From: Thaumasiovibrio sp043421945
GTDB taxonomy: Bacteria > Pseudomonadota > Gammaproteobacteria > Enterobacterales > Vibrionaceae
Assembly: GCA_043421945.1 (NCBI GenBank)
Contig: JBHOGO010000023.1
Location: forward strand, 1 to 52,576
DNA length: 52,576 nt
Direction: 5' to 3'
Part shown: positions 36,886 to 46,345 of the stretch, in pieces
How positions within the stretch are numbered: position 1 is the first letter of the stretch
Layout: each line of letters starts with the position of its first letter
Notes under the pieces: model-generated
The model's input: the letters and a program-made list of their open reading frames with translations, nothing else
Databases searched by the model: none
Told to the model about the DNA's origin: nothing
Program-made: the position numbers and the translations under genes

Positions 36886-36909
36886 AAAAGCCGACCGAAG
36901 TCAGCTTTT
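36886..36909 (-). terminator. Terminator after udk
   Basis: Stem AAAAGCTGAC / GTCGGCTTTT (minus strand, one G:U-type pair) with a CGAA-type loop is followed by TTTGTTTTT. It lies 80 bp beyond the udk stop and isolates asmA. Confidence 0.8.
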
Positions 36910-36989
36910 ATACACCGCAGGTAGTGCAAAATTAGCGCTACAAATACGATACCTTCACTCTCTTTTGGAAAGCGAGTTGCTCAGTATTA

Positions 36990-37634
36990 TTACGATTTAA
37001 GTAATTTACCAATGTGAGCTTTCAGTACATCAACCGCAATACGGTTTTTACCGCCACGAGGAACGATAATATCTGCATATTGCTTTGAAGGTTCAATGAA
37101 CTGCATGAACATTGGACGTACTGTTTTTTGATACTGATCTAACACGGTTTCCATTGTACGACCACGCTCTGCAACATCGCGTTGAACACGACGTAATAGG
37201 CAGATATCCAATGGTGTGTCCATGAAAACACTCGCGTGCATCAGTTCACGTAAGCGCGGATCAGTCAGCAATAAAATGCCTTCCAAGATAATGACTTTCT
37301 TTGGTGTCATTTCAGTGCTTTCTTCAACACGCGTATGCTCTGAATAGCTATATTGAGGAACATTAACAGCGTTGCCTTTCATCAACTCCGCTAAATGTTC
37401 GCACAACAAGTCGTGATCTAAAGCATTTGGGTGGTCATAGTTCGTTTTAACACGATCTTCCATGCTCAGATGGCCTTGATCGCGATAGTAGCAATCTTCC
37501 GTAATAACACCGATTTGGTGATCACCGACCTTGGCGCGTAATTCATTATAAACAGTGTTGGCGATCAAGCTCTTACCGGATGCAGATGCACCTGCAATTC
37601 CGATAATTACGCATTGGTGTGAAAGTTCAGACAT
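36990..37634 (-). CDS. udk: Uridine kinase
   Basis: Uridine kinase phosphorylates uridine and cytidine in pyrimidine salvage. The P-loop GASASGKS is at 15-22 and the motifs EDCYYRDQ, NYDHPNALDHD and RRVQRDVAERGRTM are present. I chose the ATG at 37634 (MSELSHQCVIIG), which aligns with E. coli MTDQSHQCVIIG and has AGGTG nine bases upstream. A GTG four codons further up lacks a good ribosome-binding site. The length is 214 residues. Confidence 0.96.
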   Translation of the reverse strand: MSELSHQCVIIGIAGASASGKSLIANTVYNELRAKVGDHQIGVITEDCYYRDQGHLSMEDRVKTNYDHPNALDHDLLCEHLAELMKGNAVNVPQYSYSEHTRVEESTEMTPKKVIILEGILLLTDPRLRELMHASVFMDTPLDICLLRRVQRDVAERGRTMETVLDQYQKTVRPMFMQFIEPSKQYADIIVPRGGKNRIAVDVLKAHIGKLLKS

Positions 37635-37759
37635 AGTAAAAAGCACCTGTGAAGACTACTGGCTAGGTGGAAAATAAACCGAGCGATTATAGGCAGTTCA
37701 TTGTACGGATGCCAGAAAAAACTGATATCAGCCGATAATCACCGATTTTTATGGCCATT

Positions 37760-38830
37760 TTACAGCTGTTGTACATGAATTGGCGACAATACTGTCTCTC
37801 CGTGCCAAAAAAGCTTGGCAGTAATCACTTCCGCAAGCTGGCGATACTGCAATGATAATGCGGATTTAGGCGCTGCAACGACCGTAGGACAACCTCTGTC
37901 TATATCTTCACGAATATTAATATGCAGTGGCAATTGCGCTAATAACGACAATCCCTTCTCCACAGCCAATTTTTCTGCACCGCCTACTCCAAAGATAGAC
38001 TCTTCATGCCCACATTTCGAACAAACATGCACACTCATGTTTTCCACAATACCGACAACAGGGACATTAACCTTATCGAACATGGCAACGCCCTTCGTCA
38101 CATCAGCGAGCGCTAAATCTTGAGGCGTGGTGACAACAACCGCTGCAGTCACGGGAATTTGCTGCGCAAGCGTTAACTGAATGTCCCCTGTGCCAGGCGG
38201 CAAGTCAACGACCAGATAATCAAGATCATTCCAGGCTGTTTCGTTCAATAGCTGCATCAAGGCTTTCGATGCCATTGGCCCTCGCCAGACAGCTGCATCC
38301 GCATCGTCAATCAAGTACCCGATAGAATTTGTTGCGAGATGGTGTGCCATTACCGGCTGCATCATCTTCCCATCAAGTGTCTCGGGATGTGCATCAAGCG
38401 TCCCTAGCATGAGTGGTATTGATGGCCCATAAATATCCGCATCCAATACACCGACACGAGCCCCCAGCGCCTGCAACGCTAAAGCAAGGTTCACGGAGGT
38501 TGTTGATTTACCCACGCCGCCCTTGCCTGAACTCACCGCGATGATATTTTTAACACCTTGAATTTGACGCTGATGAGTTGTCTTCAATGCCGCCGTTTGA
38601 GAAGCGACATCAACCAATACTCCTTGACGCTTTGCCCACGTCATTATCTCGTCAGCCAAGGTATTCGTAACAAATGGCAACGTTAGTGATAATTGCGCCC
38701 CTCCTGAGGCAATAGACGCTTTATTTAAGGTAACGGCAACGCGATCAAATGCCCAGTCATCCGGTAAAAGTGGATGGGAAAACGTTGACAGCCATGTTTT
38801 AGCTTGAGCAGAATTATCGATTTTGATCAT
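37760..38830 (-). CDS. apbC: Iron-sulfur cluster carrier ATPase ApbC/Mrp
   Basis: This is a MinD/Mrp-family P-loop ATPase (356 residues) that carries and delivers Fe-S clusters. The deviant Walker A GKGGVGKST is at 102-110 and DADIYGPS follows. The cluster-binding CxxC is in HVCSKCGHE near residue 265, and LDYLVVDLPPGTGD is intact. A reduced MIP18-like domain forms the N-terminus. It is divergent from metG across 234 bp, a conserved pairing in gamma-proteobacteria. Confidence 0.95.
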   Translation of the reverse strand: MIKIDNSAQAKTWLSTFSHPLLPDDWAFDRVAVTLNKASIASGGAQLSLTLPFVTNTLADEIMTWAKRQGVLVDVASQTAALKTTHQRQIQGVKNIIAVSSGKGGVGKSTTSVNLALALQALGARVGVLDADIYGPSIPLMLGTLDAHPETLDGKMMQPVMAHHLATNSIGYLIDDADAAVWRGPMASKALMQLLNETAWNDLDYLVVDLPPGTGDIQLTLAQQIPVTAAVVVTTPQDLALADVTKGVAMFDKVNVPVVGIVENMSVHVCSKCGHEESIFGVGGAEKLAVEKGLSLLAQLPLHINIREDIDRGCPTVVAAPKSALSLQYRQLAEVITAKLFWHGETVLSPIHVQQL

Positions 38831-38955
38831 GAAAAGCTCTCTCTTTTTACTCGCGACACCCGCATCAAAGGTCTAATGATGGTGTAAATTGAAACTCTTC
38901 GCCATGATACGATAATTTTACCTAAACTAATCCATGCATTTCCTATTGGCATAGC

Positions 38956-38979
38956 CCTAGAGGTGCTGTCCCCTCTAGG
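38956..38979. other. Hairpin in the mrp-metG divergent region
   Basis: An 8-bp perfect stem (CCTAGAGG / CCTCTAGG) with an eight-base loop lies about 85 bp before metG. No T tract follows. It could lie in the metG leader or act as a binding site. I cannot assign a role, and no T-box or SAM riboswitch pattern is visible. Confidence 0.4.
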
Positions 38980-39064
38980 CATTGAGACCCCTATCAGGTA
39001 ATATCGGAGCCTAATTTTGAAAATCTCATTTTCTTTTACCCATCAATAAGCGAATAACGTAACT

Positions 39065-41110
39065 ATGACCGCAAATCCAAGAAAAATTCTAGTTACCTGC
39101 GCCCTTCCATATGCCAATGGTTCAATCCATTTAGGCCATATGCTTGAGCATATCCAAGCGGATATCTGGGTGCGTTACCAACGACTGCGTGGCAATGAAG
39201 TCCACTTCATTTGTGCAGATGATGCGCACGGCACGCCAATCATGCTAAAAGCGCAACAGATGGGAATTGAGCCAGAAGAGATGATTGCAGAGGTGAGCAA
39301 AGAGCACCAAGCAGACTTCGCTGGCTTTGATATTGACTTTAGTAACTATCACAGTACCCATTCAGAAGAGAACCGTGAGTTAGCTTCTTTTGTTTACACT
39401 CAATTGAAAAACAACGGTTTTATTACGAACCGTACCATTTCTCAGCTATTTGACCCTGAGAAAGAGATGTTTTTACCTGACCGTTTTGTTAAAGGTACTT
39501 GCCCTAAGTGTAAGTCTGAAGACCAATACGGTGATAACTGTGACAACTGTGGCGAAACATATAGCCCGACGGATCTGATCGATCCTAAGTCAGCAGTATC
39601 TGGTGCTACACCTGTCATGAAAGACTCAGAGCACTTCTTCTTCGACTTGCCACAATTTGAGTCCATGCTACAGACTTGGACGAAATCTGGTGCGTTACAA
39701 GACGAAACAGCAAACAAAATGCAGGAGTGGTTTGAATCAGGTCTGCAACAGTGGGATATCTCACGTGATGCGCCTTACTTCGGTTTTGAAATCCCAGGTG
39801 AGACAAATAAATTCTTCTACGTTTGGCTAGATGCGCCTATCGGCTACATGGGTTCATTCAAAAACCTATGTGACAAGCGCGATGATCTCGATTTCGACGA
39901 GTTCTGGAACAAAGACAGCAAAACAGAGCTTTACCACTTTATCGGTAAAGACATTGTTTACTTCCACAGCTTGTTCTGGCCTGCGATGTTAGAAGGTTCT
40001 GGTTTCCGTAAACCGAACAACGTATTCGTACACGGCTACGTTACGGTAAACGGCGCGAAGATGTCAAAGTCGAAAGGGACTTTCATTAAAGCAGCCACTT
40101 ACCTCAAGCACTTAGATCCTGAATGCCTACGTTACTACTACGCTGCGAAGCTAAACAGCCGTATTGACGATCTCGATCTAAACCTAGAAGATTTCACACA
40201 ACGTGTTAACAGCGACGTAGTAAACAAGATTGTTAACTTGGCTTCTCGTAATGCTGGTTTCATCACTAAGCGTTTTGAAGGTAAGCTTTCAGCTAATTTT
40301 GCTGAGCCTGAGCTTTATGCTGAGTTCACTGCAGCCGCTGACCGTATCGCTGAACTTTACGAAAACCGTGAATTTAGCCGCGCTATTCGTGAAATCACTG
40401 CACTTGCTGACAAAGCAAACCAGTACGTTGATGACAAAGCCCCTTGGGTTGTTGCAAAGCAAGAAGGTCAAGATCAAGCACTACAAGATATCTGCTCAGT
40501 CGGTATCAATCTGTTCCGCGTACTGATTACCTACTTGAAGCCTGTTATGCCAGAGCTTGCTAAACGTACTGAAGCTTTCTTGAATGAGACGCTAACTTGG
40601 GAGTCTATTGAAGCCCCGTTAACGGATCACGAGATTACTAAGTTCAAAGCACTGTTTAGCCGTATCGATAGTAAGCATGTAGAAGCGATGGTAGAAGCGT
40701 CGAAAGAAGATGCTGCTGCAGAAATCGCCGCTAAAGAAGCAGCTGCAGTACCTGCTGGCCCATTGGTAGAAGAACCTATCGCCGACGAGATCGAGTTTGA
40801 TGATTTCGCGAAGGTCGATATGCGTATTGCCAAAATCATTTCTTGTGAAGAAGTGCCTAAAGCAAACAAACTGCTTAAGTTCCAACTTGATATCGGTGGC
40901 GAAACACGCCAAGTATTCTCAGGCATTAAGTCTGCGTATAAGCCAGAAGATTTGGTTGGCAAGCTCACCGTCATGGTTGCAAACCTTAAGCCACGTAAGA
41001 TGAAGTTCGGCATGTCCGAAGGTATGATTCTTGCGGCAGGACCTGGTGGTAAAGATCTTTGGATCCTTGAGCCACATGAAGGTGCACAGCCTGGTATGCG
41101 TGTTCTTTAA
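39065..41110 (+). CDS. metG: Methionyl-tRNA synthetase
   Basis: MetG is the class I aminoacyl-tRNA synthetase for methionine (681 residues, near E. coli 677). The HIGH-type motif reads HLGHM near residue 22. The zinc knuckle has two Cys pairs in CPKCKSEDQYGDNCDNCGE (about 139-158). KMSKS is near 330. The C-terminal EMAP-like tRNA-binding domain starts around 580 (FAKVDMRIAKIISCEEV). An Ala/Glu-rich linker joins the two parts. It is divergent from apbC and followed by a strong terminator. Confidence 0.98.
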   Translation: MTANPRKILVTCALPYANGSIHLGHMLEHIQADIWVRYQRLRGNEVHFICADDAHGTPIMLKAQQMGIEPEEMIAEVSKEHQADFAGFDIDFSNYHSTHSEENRELASFVYTQLKNNGFITNRTISQLFDPEKEMFLPDRFVKGTCPKCKSEDQYGDNCDNCGETYSPTDLIDPKSAVSGATPVMKDSEHFFFDLPQFESMLQTWTKSGALQDETANKMQEWFESGLQQWDISRDAPYFGFEIPGETNKFFYVWLDAPIGYMGSFKNLCDKRDDLDFDEFWNKDSKTELYHFIGKDIVYFHSLFWPAMLEGSGFRKPNNVFVHGYVTVNGAKMSKSKGTFIKAATYLKHLDPECLRYYYAAKLNSRIDDLDLNLEDFTQRVNSDVVNKIVNLASRNAGFITKRFEGKLSANFAEPELYAEFTAAADRIAELYENREFSRAIREITALADKANQYVDDKAPWVVAKQEGQDQALQDICSVGINLFRVLITYLKPVMPELAKRTEAFLNETLTWESIEAPLTDHEITKFKALFSRIDSKHVEAMVEASKEDAAAEIAAKEAAAVPAGPLVEEPIADEIEFDDFAKVDMRIAKIISCEEVPKANKLLKFQLDIGGETRQVFSGIKSAYKPEDLVGKLTVMVANLKPRKMKFGMSEGMILAAGPGGKDLWILEPHEGAQPGMRVL

Positions 41111-41162
41111 ATGCTTGTCGCTACTGTAAACATTGGTAGCTAACGCATAAAAGACACATAAA

Positions 41163-41191
41163 AAAACCGACATCAAGATGTCGGTTTTTTT
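41163..41191. terminator. Bidirectional terminator between metG and mepM
   Basis: An 11-bp perfect stem (AAAACCGACAT / ATGTCGGTTTT) with a CAAG loop is followed by TTT on the plus strand and TTTTAT on the minus strand, between convergent genes. Confidence 0.9.
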
Positions 41192-41230
41192 GATATCTAT
41201 AAGAAACACTCAGCGATCATACCGTATGAG

Positions 41231-42574
41231 TTAGAGTGAAGCTTGTAGCTCAGCCTTTAGCACTTGTGCACGCTTTAAGAACGCTGTTCTGTCTGCACCG
41301 ACTAAAGGGTCTGCCTGAGGCAATGGCACTCGCATTGCATCCACTGGGCGATTGTTTCGAATCAGCTCATAGTGTAAATGAGGTCCGGTTGACATCCCCG
41401 TGTTACCACTTAGGCCAACACGCTGCCCCATCCTAACGGTATCTCCCACAGACACGAGAAGACGGTCAAGGTGGAGGTATCTCGTCATATATTCGCGACC
41501 ATGCCTCACCACAACATAGTTCCCCGCAGCTCGGTGATACTCAGATTTGACCACGGTTCCTTGTCCAGCAGCCAAAACAGGTGTGCCTGTTGGCGTCGCA
41601 AAGTCAGTACCATTGTGTGGCTGAATACGTCCAGTGACTGGATGCTTACGGTTAGGGTTAAACGACGAGCTGATACGGTATCGCTGCTCCAGCGGAATAC
41701 GCATCAGTGCACGGTTCAAACTATTTCCTTCTTCATCATAGAAATTGCCGTCATCGTATAGCATCGCAAAAACGCTACGATTACCGCTCTCATAAAGAAT
41801 ACCGGTTACCTTGCCGTTACCTGTTGCACGCTCATCGATAAATTCACGCTCAACACCCACAGCAAAACGATCGCCTCGACGCGATTCACGCCCGAAATCA
41901 AAGCGCCATTGCAGTGCCTTAACAAGGTTTTGGATTTGATTCGGTGTCATTCCAGCATTGACTGCCGAAGTATAGAAGTTACCTTGCACTCGTCCATTCA
42001 GAAGCACTTGTTGGTATTCACCTTCTGTGACTTCTTGATGGTGGGAATACCTGGCAACATCCCATGTATATACATCCGTTGTTTTCCGACTACGAATGAC
42101 ATTAAATTCAAGAATACGACCCGTTTCGCTGTCTTGTACCCACTCTATTTGTTGACCAACACGGAGATTGGATAAACGGCTGTCTAAATCCAATAGTTGG
42201 TACATATTCAGTAGGGGTAAACTGTACTGAGTAAAGATCTCTCCCAGCGTCTCACCTTCAGCTACCTTATGCTTCCCTTGTGTATCGGTTGCCGCCAAAA
42301 TTTGATCAAGTTCATCTTGTTCAATCGCAAACTCAGGGGAATCGTTATCAATATACTCTCCGAGAGGCTCAGAGTTTTGCGCAGAAAGAGGGGTAAGGCT
42401 GTCTTCATCTAGCGTGATAGATGTTGTCCTAGATGATGTCACTGTGACATCGAAGTTTGCAGGTTGCCATAGTAAGGCGACAGATAAAATACCGGTCAGA
42501 CCAAACAAAGCAAGTTTATGCTGTCGGGGCAAACGACGGCTCTTTGCCCCAAAACGTTTTTTATTATTTATCAT
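41231..42574 (-). CDS. mepM: Murein DD-endopeptidase MepM-like (M23, zinc-dependent)
   Basis: This is a membrane-anchored peptidoglycan endopeptidase that opens cross-links for wall growth. An N-terminal membrane helix (about 23-40 from the chosen start) precedes an OapA/LysM-like region (VAEGETLGEIFTQYSL) and an M23 domain. The zinc motifs are HNGTDFATPTGTP and GPHLHYEL. I chose the ATG at 42574 (MINNKKRFG, 447 residues), which overlaps znuA by 11 bp. A TTG nine codons upstream is less likely. The mepM-znuA // znuCB arrangement is as in E. coli and puts a zinc enzyme under zinc-responsive control. Confidence 0.93.
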   Translation of the reverse strand: MINNKKRFGAKSRRLPRQHKLALFGLTGILSVALLWQPANFDVTVTSSRTTSITLDEDSLTPLSAQNSEPLGEYIDNDSPEFAIEQDELDQILAATDTQGKHKVAEGETLGEIFTQYSLPLLNMYQLLDLDSRLSNLRVGQQIEWVQDSETGRILEFNVIRSRKTTDVYTWDVARYSHHQEVTEGEYQQVLLNGRVQGNFYTSAVNAGMTPNQIQNLVKALQWRFDFGRESRRGDRFAVGVEREFIDERATGNGKVTGILYESGNRSVFAMLYDDGNFYDEEGNSLNRALMRIPLEQRYRISSSFNPNRKHPVTGRIQPHNGTDFATPTGTPVLAAGQGTVVKSEYHRAAGNYVVVRHGREYMTRYLHLDRLLVSVGDTVRMGQRVGLSGNTGMSTGPHLHYELIRNNRPVDAMRVPLPQADPLVGADRTAFLKRAQVLKAELQASL

Positions 42575-43457
42575 GTAAACACTGTAAATACTGGGCAGCA
42601 ATGCTTTCTAAGAAGCTATAGTAACTACCGGGTTTAGCAGGAATATCACCCGCTACTGGATCAAGCGTCCCAATGCGTACATCAGTGCCTCTAACCACAC
42701 TCTCAATAACAGCGGGTTCAAATTGAGGCTCTCTGAATACACAGACGGCGTCATTATTTTTTAAGCGATTTTTTATAGAAATTAACGTTTTCGCACCAGG
42801 GCGACGGTCAGGTGATACCGTAAAGTGTCCCAAATTTTCTAACGCAAATTGAGACTCAAAATAACCATACGCATCATGGAAAACAAAGTATCCAAAATCA
42901 GATACTGGTGCCAACGACTCTGATATAGACTGCGTAGTTTTAATAAGGTTCGCTTTAAAGCTGACAAGATTATCGGTATACGTTTGCTGATGCAAAGGAT
43001 CTTTCTCAATTAATGCTTGAGCAACGATATCAGCTACCTGAGCGGCTTGTTGGGGGCCTAACCAAAGGTGAGGATCATATCCCGTATGATCGTGGCTATG
43101 GTCACCATGATCCAGTGAATAACCTTCTTCATATTCTCGAAGGTTAAGGCTCTTTTGCTCTGTCATTGCGATAGAGGTATCGAGTGATGGCGCAATACGG
43201 GTAAAAAACTGCTCTAATTCTGGGCCAACCCAAAAGACAAGGTCAGCTTGGCGAAGCTGCCTAACATCAGAAGGTCGTAATGCAAAGTCATGCGGAGAGC
43301 TGCTCGCAGGAAGAAGATAACTCGCCTCAGCCGCACCTTCAGTAATTTCTAACACAATCATATGCAGTGGCTTGATTGTAGAAAGAACTTTAGTGCCTGC
43401 CAGAGTCGGAAAACTCATTCCAAGCATCAGTACAAACGCCGCTATTAACCCTTTCAT
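42564..43457 (-). CDS. znuA: Zinc ABC transporter binding protein ZnuA
   Basis: ZnuA is the periplasmic zinc chaperone of ZnuABC (297 residues). A signal peptide ends around Ala20 (LMLGMSFPTLA-GTK). A first ligand histidine is in SPHDFAL (His56). A His/Asp-rich loop (HGDHSHDH, about 117-124) precedes YDPHLWLGP, and later ligands are in VFHDAYGYF. The family usually keeps its zinc site plus this mobile His loop, both visible here. It is divergent from znuC across a Zur-like site and overlaps mepM. Confidence 0.96.
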   Translation of the reverse strand: MKGLIAAFVLMLGMSFPTLAGTKVLSTIKPLHMIVLEITEGAAEASYLLPASSSPHDFALRPSDVRQLRQADLVFWVGPELEQFFTRIAPSLDTSIAMTEQKSLNLREYEEGYSLDHGDHSHDHTGYDPHLWLGPQQAAQVADIVAQALIEKDPLHQQTYTDNLVSFKANLIKTTQSISESLAPVSDFGYFVFHDAYGYFESQFALENLGHFTVSPDRRPGAKTLISIKNRLKNNDAVCVFREPQFEPAVIESVVRGTDVRIGTLDPVAGDIPAKPGSYYSFLESIAAQYLQCLHDK

Positions 43458-43497
43458 TCACCCTACCTCAAAAACTTATCGCGCTAATCGGGCGAAG

Positions 43498-43514
43498 GAT
43501 GTTACATTATAACA
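43498..43514. promoter_or_regulatory. Zur-like box between znuA and znuC
   Basis: The sequence GATGTTACATTATAACA contains GTTA-N5-TAAC symmetry and resembles the Zur pattern TGTTATANTATAACA. It sits in the 85-bp divergent region, 41 bp from the znuA start and 29 bp from the chosen znuC start, so one site could repress both transcripts when zinc is sufficient. Confidence 0.7.
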
Positions 43515-43542
43515 AACCATGATTGCAATCACAGAAATACAG

Positions 43543-44322
43543 ATGTCGTATTTAATAAAACTCGATCAAGTCTCTGTAGAGTTCGGCGACCGCCGCGTTC
43601 TCGATACTATTGATTTAAATCTACAAGCCGGTGAAATCACAACGCTCATCGGTCCCAATGGTGCCGGTAAGTCGACAATGGTGAAAGTTGTCACTGGCCT
43701 ACAAGCACCGACATCAGGTATTGTGCACCGAAAACCTGACCTACGTATTGGATATGTGCCGCAAAAACTCGCTCTAAACAGCACGTTGCCACTGACTGTT
43801 GACCGATTTATGCGACTAGGTGGAAAATATCCACAGTCAGAGATAAAAAGCGCACTTTCCCAAGTTAAAGCGGGCCATCTTCATCATGCAGATATGCATA
43901 AGCTTTCTGGCGGAGAAACCCAGCGCGTATTATTAGCTCGCTCTCTCTTACGTAAACCGCATCTATTGGTTTTAGACGAACCCGTGCAGGGTGTTGACGT
44001 GAATGGTCAGCTGGAAATGTACTCGCTCATTGCTGACATTCGTCACCAGTTTAATTGCGCAATCTTAATGGTGTCTCATGATTTACATCTCGTGATGGCG
44101 AAGACTGATCATGTCATTTGTCTTCATCACCATATCTGTTGCTCTGGTGCACCAGATGCAATCAGTCAACACCCTGAATACATGGCGCTATTTGGTCAGC
44201 AATCTGCAGAACAACTGGCGCTTTACCACCACCATCATAACCACGACCACGACTTAGCAGGCAACACCATTGGTCCTTGCCAGCATGATCATTCGCACGA
44301 ACAAACGGTAAACCATGATTGA
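43543..44322 (+). CDS. znuC: Zinc ABC transporter ATPase ZnuC
   Basis: ZnuC energises zinc uptake. From the ATG at 43543 (MSYLIKLDQVSVEFG) it has 259 residues. The Walker A GPNGAGKST is at 37-45, the signature LSGGETQRVLLARSLL, Walker B LLVLDEP and the switch His in MVSHDLH are complete. The C-terminus is His-rich (YHHHHNHDHD and more), as in E. coli. A start at 43519 would add eight residues but lies almost on the Zur-like site, so I prefer the inner one. It overlaps znuB by 8 bp. Confidence 0.96.
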   Translation: MSYLIKLDQVSVEFGDRRVLDTIDLNLQAGEITTLIGPNGAGKSTMVKVVTGLQAPTSGIVHRKPDLRIGYVPQKLALNSTLPLTVDRFMRLGGKYPQSEIKSALSQVKAGHLHHADMHKLSGGETQRVLLARSLLRKPHLLVLDEPVQGVDVNGQLEMYSLIADIRHQFNCAILMVSHDLHLVMAKTDHVICLHHHICCSGAPDAISQHPEYMALFGQQSAEQLALYHHHHNHDHDLAGNTIGPCQHDHSHEQTVNHD

Positions 44323-45100
44323 GTTTCTTCTTCCTGCCTTTTTGGGCGGGCTCGCTATCGCCATTCTCGCTGGTCCACTCGGCGCATTCGTCGTATGGCG
44401 AAAGATGGCCTATTTTGGCGATACACTTGCTCATGCCTCATTATTAGGCGTCGCACTTGGCTTTTTACTCAATATAAACTTAAATTTAGCGATCATATTT
44501 TGCTGCCTAATGCTTGCCGTTGTATTGGTTGGCTTACAAAAGCAGCGGTTTATCGCAACAGATACCCTCCTTGGTATTCTGGCGCACAGTGCGCTTTCAT
44601 TGGGTATGGTTGCTATCAGTTTCATGGATCACGTTCGCGTTGACCTAATGGCTTACCTGTTTGGTGACCTACTTGCCATTACGTCTGCCGATCTTACTTG
44701 GATTTTTGGTGGCCTTGTTATTGTTTTAGCCATTTTAGCCAAGATCTGGCAACCCCTACTTTCCATGACGGTCAGTGAAGAGATGGCAAAGGTCGAAGGT
44801 GTCAATGTAGACCGTCTGCGTTTGGTGCTTATGTTGCTCATTGGATTAGTGATCGCCGTCGCAATGAAGTTTGTGGGCGCACTCATCATTACCTCACTAC
44901 TGTTAATTCCAGCAGCGACTGCCCGACGATTTTCAACAAGCCCAGAACAGATGGCAGTATTAGCCTCTGTCATAGGGTGTATTGCTGTTCTTGGTGGATT
45001 AGCCATGTCTTGGCATTATGACACGCCAGCGGGCCCTTCTGTTGTGGTTTCTGCTGCCGCATTATTCCTGTTAAGTCAGACGGTTAAAGTGAAATCTTAA
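44315..45100 (+). CDS. znuB: Zinc ABC transporter permease ZnuB
   Basis: ZnuB is the membrane subunit of ZnuABC (261 residues, about eight hydrophobic helices). Family markers are MIEFLLPAFLGGLAIAILAGPLGAFVVWRKMAYFGD and ALIITSLLLIPAATARRF, given here as residues 1-36 (key GPLG and WRRMAYFGD-like segment) and about 190-207. It overlaps znuC by 8 bp and is the last gene of the unit. No intrinsic terminator is visible before the LacI-family gene 147 bp downstream. Confidence 0.95.
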   Translation: MIEFLLPAFLGGLAIAILAGPLGAFVVWRKMAYFGDTLAHASLLGVALGFLLNINLNLAIIFCCLMLAVVLVGLQKQRFIATDTLLGILAHSALSLGMVAISFMDHVRVDLMAYLFGDLLAITSADLTWIFGGLVIVLAILAKIWQPLLSMTVSEEMAKVEGVNVDRLRLVLMLLIGLVIAVAMKFVGALIITSLLLIPAATARRFSTSPEQMAVLASVIGCIAVLGGLAMSWHYDTPAGPSVVVSAAALFLLSQTVKVKS

Positions 45101-45247
45101 TGTCACAATAAAGACCATCATTGTTCGATATACTAGTGTGTTGTTAGTTATCTTCTGAGTGTGATTCATCTATTTAACGCCTTAATGACGCTATAGAAGT
45201 AAGACACTCAGTGTAAGTACACTGTTAACCGGACCCCATCGACAATA

Positions 45248-46243
45248 ATGACAAGTCAGGTAAAAAAATTCGTTAGCGCCCAGCAAGTTGCTGAACTTGC
45301 TGGGGTATCTCGCTCTGCAGTATCCAGAACATTCACCGAAGGTGCCAGTGTTTCAGAGAAAACCCGCCATAAAGTGATGTTGGCGGCAAAAGAGCTCGGT
45401 TACCACGTTAATTTACTTGCTCGTGGTCTTCACGATTCGAGCAATATTATTTGCCTTTTAACAACCGATATTAATACACCTTATCAAGCAAAGTTCATCG
45501 ATACACTGACACGCTTCCTACAGTCAATTGGAAAAGTCGCTATGGTTATCAATACAAAAGGTGACAAAAAAAGCGTTTCAAAAGCATTGACTCAAACACT
45601 TCACTTTCGTGCAGAAGCTTCCATCATTCTGTCCGGACAACCTTCCAACGCACTGATTGAACAATGCTTATCCAATGGTCAGCGCGTTATTCTCGTTAAC
45701 CGTACCCAGATCCATCAGGGTGCGGAGCACATCATGCTAGACAATCACAGTGCAGCTGAGAAAGCATTTGATATCCTACGCCAACAAGGGTGTCAGCGTG
45801 TCGCCGTTATCAACTCGAATTTAGGCTCGACAAGCCTTATCGTACGAGAGCAAGGGTTTGTAAAGGCGGCAAAGGCGGCAAACATCGATGTTAACGTCGT
45901 ACGCTATGGGCCAACGAGTTATGAGTCAGGGCAAGAGATGGCTCGTATTCTATTTGAAGAGTTCAAGCCAGATGGTGTCTTCTGCGTTACCGATCTACTG
46001 GGTTGTGGCTTTTTAGATACAGCACGGAAAGAGTTTGGCCTGAAAGTGCCTGAAGAGCTGGCTATTGTTGGCTTTGACAACATTCATCAATCAAGTTGGG
46101 AGTCATACCAACTCACCACTTTCCAACAGCCGTTAGACGACATTGCCAAACACATCATAGAACGCCTGCAACATCCGGTAGAAAACTTTCCTCTATGCAG
46201 CTACTACCCCGTTGAACCTATTTACCGCTCAACAACTCGCTAA
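45248..46243 (+). CDS. LacI-family transcriptional regulator
   Basis: The 331-residue protein has a LacI-type helix-turn-helix at residues about 11-30 (AQQVAELAGVSRSAVSRTF), a hinge helix region ending LLARGL (56-61) and a periplasmic-binding-protein-like effector domain (about 65-325) with AIVGFDNIHQSSW near the end. Such regulators usually bind sugars or phosphorylated sugars and repress a neighbouring catabolic operon. It converges on the phosphatase/ABC operon, whose promoter has a 20-bp palindrome at 52111-52130. The match of regulator and site is inferred. The ribosome-binding site is weak. Confidence 0.9.
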   Translation: MTSQVKKFVSAQQVAELAGVSRSAVSRTFTEGASVSEKTRHKVMLAAKELGYHVNLLARGLHDSSNIICLLTTDINTPYQAKFIDTLTRFLQSIGKVAMVINTKGDKKSVSKALTQTLHFRAEASIILSGQPSNALIEQCLSNGQRVILVNRTQIHQGAEHIMLDNHSAAEKAFDILRQQGCQRVAVINSNLGSTSLIVREQGFVKAAKAANIDVNVVRYGPTSYESGQEMARILFEEFKPDGVFCVTDLLGCGFLDTARKEFGLKVPEELAIVGFDNIHQSSWESYQLTTFQQPLDDIAKHIIERLQHPVENFPLCSYYPVEPIYRSTTR

Positions 46244-46284
46244 ATAATTTACTGAGCAGCTCACTAAAGAAAGCAACACGCGAA

Positions 46285-46313
46285 AAAAACCTCAGTCACA
46301 GACTGAGGTTTTT
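46285..46313. terminator. Bidirectional terminator between the LacI-family gene and the phosphatase gene
   Basis: A 13-bp perfect stem (AAAAACCTCAGTC / GACTGAGGTTTTT) with a three-base loop is flanked by A/T runs on both sides. It ends both the regulator transcript and the five-gene minus-strand operon. Confidence 0.9.
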
Positions 46314-46345
46314 AATGGTGGTTAAAGCAATACGATGCAATCTCG

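Noticed and set aside
38831..39064. T-box or SAM riboswitch for metG
   Set aside because: No anticodon-loop/antiterminator pattern and no terminator before the start codon. Such elements are also not expected for metG in this group.
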